Assembly (NCBI GenBank): GCA_003427395.1
Contig: BFEA01000276.1
Location: 196,176 to 231,631, forward strand
Length of the DNA: 35,456 nt
From: Chara braunii
Lineage: Eukaryota; Streptophyta; Charophyceae; Charales; Characeae
Direction of reading: 5' to 3'
Shown: positions 9,961-19,170 of the stretch, in pieces
How positions within the stretch are numbered: position 1 is the stretch's first letter
Layout: every line of letters begins with the position of its first letter
Made by a program: the position numbers and the translations under genes
Notes under the pieces: generated by a model
Seen by the model: the letters and a program-made list of their open reading frames with translations, nothing else
Databases searched by the model: none
Told to the model about the DNA's origin: nothing

Positions 9961-10559
9961 GAGGGGGTGTGGGGGTTGGGGACGGGGGGGACCGCGGGAG
10001 GGGAGGGGACATAGGGGGCATTTGTGGAGAGAACTGTGGCTGCAGGCGGGGGCGCCCTGTCTGAAGGGAGGAGAGAAGAGGAGGGGATACTGCATTATGT
10101 ACTGGGGAAAGCTGTCCGTTATTCGTATCTAGGGAGGACGAGGATGGGGAAGGGGGCACAGCGTTTGGTGTGTGTGAGGGCTGACCATTGTTTGAATAGG
10201 GGGTGTGACGAACCATTTTCTGTAATCGCGGGACTTTCTGCGCGAAGCTGCCTTGGGGAAATGAGACGGGTCGGACGGGTGAGCTGCGGAGAAAATGGGT
10301 TGGTCGGGCCAAGTTGCATGGATACCCTTATTCTTTTTGTTTTCTGTGAGAATCTGTCGGGTCGATGTCGGGAAAGTCCCGNGCCNACGATTGGGTAACC
10401 GCGCCTTAGGGAGCGCGATGGACAACGGTTGCCATGACTTCTTTCTTGTTCTGCTGTGAGCACTAGGAATTTTTGGCGTGATCATCGCGCGGGAATATCG
10501 TTTTTGAATTTTTAACTGATGTCAACTTTGTCAATCCCCCATGGGCTCGCGGATTTGTT
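9961..10559. other. G-rich tract and unassigned sequence before LTR copy 2
   Basis: 9961-10070 is almost a G/A/T-only tract with runs of G. The rest has ambiguous bases at 10382 and 10386 and no recognisable gene. Part of it may belong to the U3 region of LTR copy 2, whose left end I cannot fix. Confidence 0.45.
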
Positions 10560-10941
10560 TTTGGGCTCTTCGGAATTTCCTTTTTGCAATTAGGACTTAG
10601 GATAAGAGTCGCGCTTCTCACTCGCGCACATCTTGCGGCACTCGGAACCGAGCTCTGACTGGATCGCGCCCTTAATCTTGTGTAACTGTCGTTTTTGGCG
10701 GGCGCGATTGTAACTGTATCTTTCTTCTTTCTTGGTTTCCTCGTGTTTGCCCGCCTTCTCCTTCTTCCTCACCTTGCAAACTCTGTTCTAATTGGCCTGA
10801 ACGCCTGCATGACCGGATCGATGTGTGGAGTGTGGCTACGACCCCCACGCCGCGGCCTGGCCATGCAGACGTAGGCACTTCCTCTCTTCTCCTCCTGACC
10901 ACTTGGGCTTAATCCCGTACCTTTCGCACACACATGCATGC

Positions 10942-10948
10942 TATAAAT
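10942..10948 (+). promoter_or_regulatory. TATA box of LTR copy 2
   Basis: TATAAAT in the context GCTATAAATTTT, with ACATGCATG just upstream and CGATTAG/GCTCTCT downstream, matching LTR copy 1 at 563. Transcription of the element is expected to begin about 30 bases later. Confidence 0.6.
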
Positions 10949-11246
10949 TTTGCAAGCACGATTAGTTTGCTCTCTACGAACCTTGGAGTTAGTGCCGATC
11001 AGTCAGGGTCGGCTAATGAGTCAGGAGTTAGCGCGATCAGTGAGGGTCGGCTAACGAGTTAGCCCGAGAGGTGAGTTGACGAGGGAGTTGGGCGATCCGA
11101 CGAGTTGGTGTCGGGTATGCGGGGTTGACGTGCGGGCCGCGACGGACTATGGCGCACGGGCGAGCCTGGTTTGCATGCTCGAACCAGGCAGGGTGACAAC
11201 TCTGTGTTGGTACGCGACGACGGACTGCCCGTATCGGGGGTGTAAA

Positions 11247-11250
<4 letters not shown>

Positions 11251-11315
<65 letters not shown>
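11251..11315 (+). repeat. Compound (TG)n(AG)n microsatellite
   Basis: About 14 TG units run directly into about 19 AG units. It lies inside LTR copy 2. LTR copy 1 has only a short AGAGAGAG at the matching place (832-840), so the expansion happened after the copies separated. Confidence 0.95.
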
Positions 11316-11950
11316 AACTGTGTGTGCGGGATGAGGTCCCTTCGTTTGCTTATCCGTATAATTTTGGTTCCTACTATGGCCGATTTTGTTGCGGCCTTTT
11401 CGGACTTTTCCTTGTAAATCGTCTCGGATTTTCTTTGTCGTTTTTGCCTCGTGTGTATGCATGGAATGCATATGAATTCTTTTTCGGATTTCCAATCTTG
11501 TTTTGCGATGCCTGTTTAATTCAAATTTCGTCAGCTTCAATTATCCATCTGCATGAACAATACTCTCATATCTGATTGGAAGCACTCGCTACATATGTTT
11601 GGGTTTAATCGTTAGTCTTCGATCATTATCAGATCACCAACAATGTTGTGAGGTGTTGATTGTCCTTTCCCCTTTTCTCTCCTTTTGAATGGCATGGATA
11701 TGAATGTAACGTCTGGATCTCACCCAACATAGCATGAGTAGGATAGTTGCATGCAGGACGAACGCAATCGGTACACTGAACCCAGTACCGATCCGCTTTC
11801 ACTCATGTGCACGCTCACGTACGACTGCGATCTCGAGAAAACCGAGTCGCAGCATACGCGCGCGTCTGCACAAGTCGACCTCAAATTCATCATAAGGATG
11901 CAGGAAACCGAATTCCCTAGCCGGATATGGCTGTGGAAATTCCCTTTTGG

Positions 11951-12310
11951 ATCACCGATCGTGAGAGCCTGAGGGATCAGGAGTATCGCGAGTACTGGGA
12001 AGGTGAGCATCTCAAACGACGGGAAAACTTGAGAAACTTGGAATTCCCCTGTCTGACGGAAAACGACCGACTGTGAGCGAGGGATTTCCACTGGGCCATA
12101 ACCAGCGATCCTAAGGGCCTAGACTATCTAGATACTGACAACACTCAATATTATATATCTTCGAGATTCGTCGTTATTAATACATGTTTCCCTCTCTTCC
12201 ATCTCCTCCTTTCCTATCACTAGCTCACAGTGGTACCGTGGAATTCCATAGCTCGCTATTAGCCTCACCCATCGTGCGAAGAGTGCCAGCAGTACCAAGC
12301 GTACTGAGCT
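11951..12310 (+). pseudogene. Decayed copy of the LTR-embedded ORF
   Basis: In one frame this gives the same ordered motifs as 1508-1918: EFPCLT, TSDP, NTQY.IS, FVVI.T, LLL.YH and TVVPWNSIA, then CxxC (CEEC). In-frame stops break it after the EFPCLT segment (TGA near 12074), at a TAG replacing the CAG codon before LTVVPWN, and once more near the end. Differences from the other copy are mostly synonymous, so the stops look recent relative to the divergence. One extra codon is present after EFPCLTEN. Confidence 0.6.
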
Positions 12311-12702
12311 TCGGGATTTATCCGACGAACCCGAACCGAAGCCGAGCAGCGATTACACAGCCTCCGCTTGTGACCAACCTCGTTGGATTTCGAAGCTTGT
12401 TACGAGCGGCACCGACAACTGTTCGCCCAGCGTGACAGCCATGGTGTCCCACCGGCCCACCAGATAAGGGACAGGCCGCGGCGATGCAACTGGCAGAGAC
12501 CATACCCCCATCCCCGAAGGCTGAAACGCCAGATACGATCTTTGCGTACCGTCTTGCATCGTTGTCCCTAAACTTGCCACCGGAGATCTCAGTTCTGACC
12601 TAGGACTCCACCCCCACTTTCCTAAAATCCTTAACACACTCCCTTTTCGCACTTCCGGGGCCCCATCCCACTCCGACCAGGAAGTCGCGCTGGGCGTGAG
12701 GT

Positions 12703-12715
12703 TGGTATCGGAGCC
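12703..12715 (+). promoter_or_regulatory. Primer binding site, initiator tRNA-Met type
   Basis: TGGTATCGGAGCC differs by one base from TGGTATCAGAGCC, the plant-type site complementary to the 3' end of initiator tRNA-Met. It lies directly after the LTR block and upstream of gag, as expected for minus-strand priming. LTR copy 1 has the diverged TGGGTGTCACAGCC in the equivalent position. Confidence 0.7.
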
Positions 12716-12748
12716 AACACGTGGCAGGGTTACAGATTAACACAAAAG

Positions 12749-13316
12749 GTGATTATACCGAACGATCTGGCGAATAGAGGACGACCAAGACAGTGGAACG
12801 CGCCGCGCCGCGATCCTATAGTAACACGAAGTAGGTCGGCTGGGCAACAGGCAACCAATATGAATGTGAATCAGAACCAGAATCCGAATCTTGGTCCAGT
12901 CCCGACCCCGCGAGCTCGCGCATCCATGGCTCCAGCGGATCTTTATCTTTTTGACCCTGCACATCATCTGGCCAGGGCATGGCTAGCCATGCTACACGCG
13001 CAACAATACGAAAACGATGAAGCTCGAATTAACATCCCCGCTAGATTGGGATGGGACGCGTGTCATTTGTTTAGCACTTACGTTTGGGTAGATCTCCCAA
13101 CTTTTGAACGAGATTTCCTGAACCGATTTGACTACATTCATCCGGAACAAGCCCTGTTCATGATTAAGGATTGAGTACAAAAACCACTCGAATCTGTCAC
13201 GGAATATCGGAACCGATTTTATAGGATGTTTGTCAAAACCAAACGAGGAGAGCAAGTCTGGAGGGGTCTATTCATCGATGGGCTTCGCAGCAGGACCATG
13301 AGGGCGAAATTGTGAA
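12749..13316 (+). pseudogene. Ty3/gypsy gag-like fragment
   Basis: The frame is open from about 12749, and the first ATG is at 12860 (MNVNQNQNPN). The LARAWLAMLHAQQY, WVDLPTFERDFLNRF and later YRNRFYRM segments have the pattern of the retrotransposon gag domain, the structural protein of the particle. A TGA at 13172-13174 breaks the frame. It then continues through LESVTEYRNRF to a stop at about 13314. The CCHC knuckle and protease expected next are missing, and reverse transcriptase sequence starts within 20 bases. An internal deletion has therefore joined gag to RT. Confidence 0.6.
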
Positions 13317-13329
13317 AGCAATTCTCCCC

Positions 13330-14580
13330 TTTCAATCATACTCTGCAATACCGAAAATTGAATGATATCACGATTAAGGATGTGTATCCCCTTCCCCGGA
13401 TTGATGATTTGTTCGATGCGAATGGGTGTGCGAATTATTTCAGTAAGTTTGATATTCCTTATGGATTTCATCACATCTTGGTTAGAGAGGAGGATGAGCC
13501 GAAGACGACCTTCGTATTGTTCGAGGGCACATGGTAGTGGATTCGTTGTCCGATGGGAATCTGCAATGCACCAGCCACGTTCCAAAGGGCGATGAACGTG
13601 ACTTTTCAGAATTTCATTAACAAGACCCGATTGACGCAAGGGATGATTATTTTTTGCGTCATCGTGTACATGGATGATATTCGGGTTTATTCGGAATCAT
13701 GTCACGGGCATGCGCAACATATTGAATAGACGTTGGGAGCACTGCGGGACGCTGGGTTCAAAATTCAATGGAAAAAAGTGAGTTCTTCCTCCCGGAAATC
13801 TCGTTTTTCGGCTACGTAGTAACGCGAGGCGGGTTAAGGCCAAATTTAAGAAAGGTCGAGGCTGTCCGAGAGGCTCCCACGCCTACATCACTGACGCAGG
13901 TTCGGGCCGTTTTGGGACTGGTGTCGTACTACCGCAGATTTATCTAGGGTTTCGCGGCGATCACACGACCTCTAACGAATCTTCTGCGTAAGGACCAACC
14001 CCTATGGTGGAACACCGAGTGCGAGCGGGTCTTTGTCACCCTGAAGGAGACCCTGGTTACTGCGCATATTTTGATCCGGCCGGACCCGCAAAAGCAATTC
14101 ATACTCATTACAGACTGGCAGCCTGAAGCGATTTCCGCTATTCTAACCCAAAAGAGGAAAGATGGTCGTGAACACGTCATTGAGTACGCTTCTTGGACAA
14201 TGCCTGACGAGAGGAGAAATGATTCAGCTCCTCAGGGAGAGTGTTACACAGTGGTATGGGGAATTCAACATTCCGTATCTTGACGGACATAAGTTCCTCC
14301 TCGTCACGGATCATGAGCCCTTGCTGGCCCTCAAGAGGCTCACCAACTACACGGGTATGACTTGACGTTGGGCGCAATGGGCGGTGCGATTGCAAGAGTA
14401 CGATTTCGATATCATCCATCGGAAGATGGAGAAGCACGGGAACGATGACGATTTGACACGTCTGCATCGACCTGACAGGGTGATTAAAAGTGAGGAGATT
14501 ACCCCGTGGAAGGAACCAGAACCGACCAACGAGCGTTCCTACGGACAGGTGGCCATCCTTCCTCGAGCTCATAAGGGGTG
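13330..14580 (+). pseudogene. Ty3/gypsy reverse transcriptase and RNase H
   Basis: Copies element RNA into DNA and degrades the RNA strand. RT motifs in order are YRKLNDITIKDVYPLPRIDD, YFSKFDIPYGFHHI, KTTF, NAPATFQRAMN and the catalytic YMDD at 13667-13678. After a frameshift near 13775 come FFGYVVTRGG and LGLVSYYRRFI of the connection region. RNase H follows, with ITDWQPEAISAIL, EYASWTM, GECYTVVWGIQHSV and, in another frame, TDHEPLLALKRL. In-frame stops (near 13534, 13729 and 13947) and at least two frameshifts make it non-functional. The N-terminal part of RT is missing. Confidence 0.9.
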
Positions 14581-14655
14581 ATTGACACGATGACGATGGG
14601 GCGCGAAGGTTATCCTGAAGGTTCCCTTTCTCCTCTCTCATCCTCCTCATTCTCC

Positions 14656-14970
14656 TCCCTACCTGACAAATTTTGCTAGTTTTGTGAGGCGATCTCGAGA
14701 GTCTACTCGGTCCCTACGCGACCGAGCGGGGAGGGCTATGTCGAGTGGGTAGATTGTCAGCGGTGTGTTTCCCAAGCCCATGGTTCTTGTATCCAGTACC
14801 GGAATAGGGACAAACCCTGGTTGTGTCCTCTGTGTCGCACTGATAAAATCGCGACGGAGACTCGATTTCTTGAAGCCACTTCTGAAGGACTAGAAAAGAC
14901 CCGACGGTTTAGAAGGGCTGAAGTATGGACATATGTCGTCCTGATAGATAAGGTGGTTGGAAACCCTCTC
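14656..14970 (+). pseudogene. PHD-type C4HC3 zinc finger in the gypsy polyprotein
   Basis: Between RNase H and integrase one frame gives a complete zinc-ligand series over 14674-14835. It runs CxxC, then 23 residues, WVDCQRC, four residues, HGSC, 11 residues, WLCPLC. This is the PHD arrangement C-x2-C, C-x2-C, H-x2-C, C-x2-C, with the usual tryptophan two residues before the last cysteine pair. PHD fingers read histone H3 tails, so in a retroelement it could steer integration to particular chromatin. A TAG now lies within the first CxxC. The frame runs on through an Arg/Lys/Glu-rich stretch to a TGA at about 14970. The domain call is strong by spacing; the role is inferred. Confidence 0.65.
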
Positions 14971-14984
14971 TGAGACTTCACAAA

Positions 14985-15364
14985 GGAGGACCGAAGATTA
15001 GAGGGCTCTGGATTACCGATGGAATGAGGGACGATTAGAAAAATGGAAAACAGATGGGAGCGGAATTTGGATGTCTGTCCCGCATCCGTTCGTAAAGTAT
15101 GACTGGGTTAAGTCAACCCACGAGGGGACTGCGACCAATTTCGCTGTCCGAATCACGGAAGCAGCAATCGATAAAAATGAATGGTATTGGTCCAACATTC
15201 GCGATGATGTAAAGTTCATCGTCCGAAATCGTTAGGTCTGCGCCGTTGACAAGACGCCAATTCAGCCGTCGAGGTCGATAGTAGTTGAACGACCATTCCA
15301 GAGGGTTAGTATGGATACCACCGATATTGGCCGTGGCGTCGAGTGGCATAACGGCTACTCTTTT
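14985..15364 (+). pseudogene. Ty3/gypsy integrase N-terminal fragment
   Basis: The frame gives YRW.EG.LEKW and VPHPFVKYDWVKSTHEG, then EWYWSNIRDDVKFIV and, past a stop near 15234, VCAVDKTP and PFQRVSMDTTDIG. This matches the degenerate HHCC zinc-binding domain (usual pattern W..M..DV...V..C..C) and the first strand of the catalytic core with its first Asp. The rest of integrase and the 3' LTR are absent. Similarity stops at about 15364, where Helitron helicase sequence begins. Confidence 0.65.
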
Positions 15365-16484
15365 GACAGGGGGTCGAACGTTTCACTCATGATTCCGGAC
15401 ACCTTTGAAACCTGATAACACGCGTCCCTTTTCAATTCCGGAACAAAGTGATCTTGCGGACATTATCCGGCGTGCCGACTTGATTGTTTGGGACGAGACT
15501 CCGATGAGTAACAAGTTTCACTTGGAAACTCTTGACATTACGCTTCGGGACCTCTGTAATAATAATAAACCATTTGGTGGAAAAATTCTACTTCTTGTTG
15601 GGGATTTTAGACAGGTTTTGTCTGTTGTGAAACACAGATCGGGGGCGCAACAAATTGATGCGTCCATCAAAATGTCTCCTTTGTGGAAAATTTTTGAGGT
15701 TCATCAACTGACCGAAAATATACGAATCTTAAGCTTAGGCGATGATGAAATGACACAAATGTATGCCCAATTTTTGATGCGTGTTGGGAATGGTGATCAT
15801 CCTCGTGTTGTTCCGATTGATGAGTTGATTTCATGAACGTTTGACGATGTGTCCAACCATGTGGGGGATGCCGAGTATTTCTTGCCTCGATTAATTATAT
15901 GCCCTACCAATGAAGATGTCGGGCCTGTTAACAACCGTGTTTTTGACGATTTTCCTAGGAGGTATGTGAGCTTTCAAACGTTGACTATCTCGCTTCGGAT
16001 GATACCGGACTCGCTATTGAGCGAAAGTTTTTAAACTCTCTCAATGAATCAAGCCTTCCACCTCACAAACTGCACTTGAAAATTGGTGCACCGTGATGCT
16101 TTTGTGAAATTTGTCGTCGAAGCAAGGATTTTCAATGGTACAAAGGTGATTCTAAAAAAAAATGTTAATGATGATTTGTTGGAAATGACAATAATGCACA
16201 CGGGTAAGACAACATTGATCCCCAAGATTAATCCAACAAGCGACGGTGAGACCACCGGGTTCAGATGGTGTAGGATGCAATTTTTTATTTTTACTGTAAC
16301 GATTAACAACTCCCAAGGACAAACCGTATCACGTGTGGGGGTTTGGTTGCGTAAACCGGTTTTTGCGCATGACCAACTGTATGTTGTTTTGTCGTGTGTT
16401 GGTTATCCCAACAACTTTCGTGTGGCGTTGCCTGGTAATAATTTTTTGACAAAAAATATTGTATATCATGAACTTTTGGGATGA
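15365..16484 (+). pseudogene. Helitron PIF1-like helicase, C-terminal part
   Basis: Helitron helicases unwind DNA during rolling-circle transposition. Ordered motifs are GGRTFHS, then PLKPDNTRPFSI, ADLIVWDETPMSN (Walker B region), LLVGDFRQVLSVV, LTENIR, IICPTNEDV, FLNSLNESSLPPHKLHLKIGAP, FNGTKVI, VTINNSQGQTVSRVGVWL and QLYVVLSCV. The Walker A loop, the Rep endonuclease and everything N-terminal are missing. Breaks are TGA near 15391, TGA at 15834-15836, a frameshift near 15975, a stop near 16096 and a second frameshift. GC is lower than in the gypsy sequence before it, marking a separate origin. Confidence 0.9.
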
Positions 16485-16561
16485 GTTGTTAAAAAAAAAA
16501 AATTCTAGCAGTGGCGTTCCGATGAATTTTGTCATTTTTTTTTTTCCCAGGCGATTGCCGA

Positions 16562-18043
16562 ATGAGCCACAAATATGACACTCGTGCTAAGAGGAAAGCA
16601 ATGGGAACCAACAATACCACTCGAGATGATCCGAATGTTACGTCCAAAGCTGGAGCCAAACATTCAGAGAGATCACAGAAAAATGCAAATGATGAGCGAT
16701 CGGTCAATCGTGGAAGTGAACATGCTCAGGACGATCATGTTGTTTTTGGAGAAGCTGAACGTGCATGTTCGCAAGGGAATACCCTTGATGATGTTGAAAA
16801 TATGGTTGTGGAGGGGGGGGGTGACAATTGTCGTGCTGATGGGGATGATTCGCGTAGAGGTTTGTCGGGTAGGCTTAATATCTTTACGTTTCTCGATGAC
16901 GAGGATGATAACGTTACAGGTGATTCGAAAGAAGACTGTATTGAATCTACATTCAAGAGAAGAAAGAGACGTGGTGTGAAAACTAATCTTTTAGGTTCCC
17001 CCAAAGTGCTTGAACCTACCTTGGCTGATAATCGGGCGGGACGACAACTTGTTGTTGTTGAAACGAGAACTCAGATTATGAGAGCGCTGAATGCGCTCCC
17101 CGATGATGCACTTGCATCTCTTCCGTTTTGTGCACTGCTCGCTGGACGTGCATATGCTCGTGATTCGTGTTCGCAATCTCAACGTAGTGGATGCGAAAAA
17201 GATGTTTGCGCCACATCACAACAAAAAAATCCTTGGAGGGTTGTTGTGGTACCCGATTATTACGATGCACATAAAGTCCGCACTCCGAATCCGCGCGCTT
17301 ACCTTGCTACATGGTTTGACGATGCGAAGAAGGTTGACATGCAAAATGACTTGACTGAGGTGACTTTTGAAATGTTTGTCAAAAGTGTCACAGTCGTAAA
17401 AGATGGACGAATATGGAAAAACTTCCTCGACTATAAAAGAAACAAACTCAGTGATATGCGGTTGGAACTACGATCCCCTCTTCTTTCAGACCCATTGAAT
17501 GTTTCGAATTTGGAGGTTTCTTTTATGTTGCAATCAATTTTGAACGATGAGTTAATTGCTCTCTCTAAAGAGGAGATTACCGGAATGACAATTCATTTGC
17601 TACATTGTCCGAGCGAAGGGACAATTCCTCAGCCCTTTCACAGATATGCACGGATACAGAACCTTCTCAAAAAGATTCCTCCTGTGGTTGTTTCTTCCTC
17701 TCCTCATTCCGCTCCGGTCCGTAGACTCCCCTTTCAAGCAGCATCTCCTCAAAATTTTCAACGTCTTGCGGACTTTGTTCCACCGTCCAACATGTCAACG
17801 CCGATTGTCACTACCTCTGTTGTTGTTTCTGCTTTGCCGACCGCTACGGCTATTCTGTCTTCTGTTAGTTGTGTTGTTCCCGATGTTACACCATCAACAG
17901 AACATATGCATGTCCATACACGACCCTTGGGACAATCGAGTTCTTTTAGTTTTAACATTGCCATATATGACTCTCTTGTAACTATTGGTCCCAAAACGAT
18001 ACTTGCACACCTGTCCCATCTTGACAGTTTTCACATGATTTAA
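16562..18043 (+). CDS. 493-codon ORF of unknown function behind the Helitron helicase
   Basis: I do not recognise this protein. The frame is open from 16529, but I choose the ATG at 16562 because the earlier codons only read through a T tract. That tract ending in CCCAG (16536-16551) looks like a splice acceptor, so an upstream exon is possible. Residues 1-150 are hydrophilic, rich in Lys, Asp and Arg, with a basic KRRKRRG (nuclear-localisation-like) near 145. Residues 225-380 look globular, with NPWRVVVVPDYYD, RAYLATWFDDAKK, FEMFVKSV and WKNFLDYKRNKLSDMRLEL. The C-terminus is Ser/Thr/Pro/Val-rich. It starts 78 bases after the helicase stop, in the same orientation and with similar base composition, so it may be a Helitron-carried gene. 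It is the longest stop-free non-transposase-like frame in the window. Confidence 0.6.
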   Translation: MSHKYDTRAKRKAMGTNNTTRDDPNVTSKAGAKHSERSQKNANDERSVNRGSEHAQDDHVVFGEAERACSQGNTLDDVENMVVEGGGDNCRADGDDSRRGLSGRLNIFTFLDDEDDNVTGDSKEDCIESTFKRRKRRGVKTNLLGSPKVLEPTLADNRAGRQLVVVETRTQIMRALNALPDDALASLPFCALLAGRAYARDSCSQSQRSGCEKDVCATSQQKNPWRVVVVPDYYDAHKVRTPNPRAYLATWFDDAKKVDMQNDLTEVTFEMFVKSVTVVKDGRIWKNFLDYKRNKLSDMRLELRSPLLSDPLNVSNLEVSFMLQSILNDELIALSKEEITGMTIHLLHCPSEGTIPQPFHRYARIQNLLKKIPPVVVSSSPHSAPVRRLPFQAASPQNFQRLADFVPPSNMSTPIVTTSVVVSALPTATAILSSVSCVVPDVTPSTEHMHVHTRPLGQSSSFSFNIAIYDSLVTIGPKTILAHLSHLDSFHMI

Positions 18044-18238
18044 GATATTGTAGAAGCAGTAGAGGAATTGAATACGAGCATGAATACTTGGAGGTGTGTA
18101 GATGCCGTAATTCATCTCGATTACAATCGGCAAGGACACGGCAAATTCAAAACTTTCGAGGAGTATCGTCGCAAAGTGTTGCAACGAGTCTCTGTTCGTG
18201 AGGTGCTGCAAGAGTATCGTTCCAGCGAAGGAAGTTGA
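18044..18238 (+). pseudogene. In-frame continuation of the unknown ORF past its stop
   Basis: After the TAA at 18041-18043 the same frame stays open for 64 codons to TGA at 18236-18238. It encodes a protein-like, charged segment with DIVEAVEELN, YNRQGHGKFKTFEEYRRKVL and REVLQEYRSSEG. This suggests the ancestral protein was about 558 residues and the TAA is a later mutation. A spliced or readthrough end would look the same. Confidence 0.45.
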
Positions 18239-18304
18239 TTTGTCTTATGAGAGATTTAGGAAGAGAGAGATGTTCATTGGGTAGTTGTCCAACCCTTGCC
18301 TTAA

Positions 18305-18505
18305 ACCACTAGTACCTCGCCGAGTGTTGAAAAATTAGGGAAAACAGCCAGTTTTTCCAAACTCCTGAAAATTCGGAGGCCGGGCCCGACGACGGCTGCC
18401 ATTGATAAATCTGATCGGCGGTGGTCATTTCGTTTCGGCCATCCGAAAAGGTCAGAGGCCTACCCGAGGCCCTCTATTTTCCCACGCGGCAAAGGTACTA
18501 ATAGT
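18305..18505. mobile_element. TTAA-flanked MITE, 201 bp
   Basis: The left end ACCACTAGTACCTCGCCG and the reverse complement of the right end (ACTATTAGTACCT..GCCG) match with a few substitutions and one small indel. TTAA flanks both sides (18301-18304 and 18506-18509). It is a diverged member of the family at 8751-8958, whose ends are ACCACCAGTACTTGG. The interior has several self-complementary GGCC-type stretches and no coding frame. Confidence 0.7.
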
Positions 18506-18595
18506 TTAATGACAATATTTTAGATAGTCATCTTCGGTTTCGGTTACGTTATTGCTCCTACAAGAGATATGGGAGGAGAGAGACAAACAAATTGG

Positions 18596-18599
<4 letters not shown>

Positions 18600-18630
<31 letters not shown>
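18600..18630 (+). repeat. (GA)n microsatellite
   Basis: About 15 uninterrupted AG units followed by a run of A. Confidence 0.95.
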
Positions 18631-18635
<5 letters not shown>

Positions 18636-18679
18636 AAAAAAAACGACTTAAATAATTTTGTCGTAATCAGGGTCACCAG

Positions 18680-18723
18680 CCCGTACGTACGGAGGTCCCC
18701 GGGCAGACCTCCGTACGTACGGG
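18680..18723. repeat. Perfect 18-bp inverted repeat with 8-base loop
   Basis: CCCGTACGTACGGAGGTC at 18680-18697 is the exact reverse complement of 18706-18723. The arms themselves contain the palindrome CGTACGTACG. Thirty bases on, GGGTTCGAACCC resembles a tRNA B box, and another CCCGTACGGG lies between. The stem could form a strong hairpin. It may be the core of a small foldback element or a short hairpin RNA source; no function is shown. Confidence 0.8.
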
Positions 18724-18789
18724 TGTTTGGGGTCCCGTACGGGGTTCGAACCCGACGACGTTCAGCCCCCGCCAAAAATTATTACGGGG

Positions 18790-19170
18790 CCTTAAAATAC
18801 CAAAGTTTTTCTGAATTGTTTTTCGTCAGTTTTGTATGACGTGGGGTACATGCCTGTAAATTTTCAAGTAATTTGGCTAAGCCAAATAAGAAATAAAAAT
18901 CGCCAAAGATGGCGGTGTCAAAACGCGCTCGCCCACGTATTTTTTCACTTTTTACTTTTGTTTTCACTTTAGTTTGGGGTCTAAACAATTTTATTATTTT
19001 TTGAAACCTTTTTAGTGGGTTTTGTATTATGTGAAGTACACATCTGTAAATTTTCAGGGCATTTCGCTATGCCAAAAAAGAATGAAAAATCGCCAAAGAC
19101 GGCGCTGTCGAAAACATGCTCGCGCACTCACTAAATTTAATTCTCTTTTTATTTTTATTTATTTTTATTA
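18790..19170 (+). repeat. 190-bp tandem duplication
   Basis: Two diverged units share GTACA, CTGTAAATTTTCA (18854 and 19044), TTTCGCTA/TTTGGCTA, AAAATCGCCAAAGA and GGCG.TGTC. They are AT-rich and non-coding. The unit boundaries are approximate. Confidence 0.7.

Larger units (their letters stand above)
10560..12702 (+). mobile_element. 5' LTR (copy 2) of the Ty3/gypsy element
   Basis: This is the diverged homologue of 215-2217, and an internal pol gene lies downstream in the same orientation. It ends directly at a tRNA-iMet-type primer site (12703), so it is the 5' LTR of this element. It has the conserved TATA box (10942), a local duplication of the GTCAGGGTCGGCTAA type (10990-11060), a compound TG/AG microsatellite and a broken copy of the LTR ORF. 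At about 2.1 kb it is long for an LTR. No 3' LTR is present, because the element is cut off at about 15364. Confidence 0.65.

Noticed and set aside
9337-10312. Proline-rich minus-strand ORFs of 252 and 158 codons
   Set aside because: They lie across a duplicated unit with an N at the joint and a G-rich tract. Composition explains the open frame and no domain is visible.
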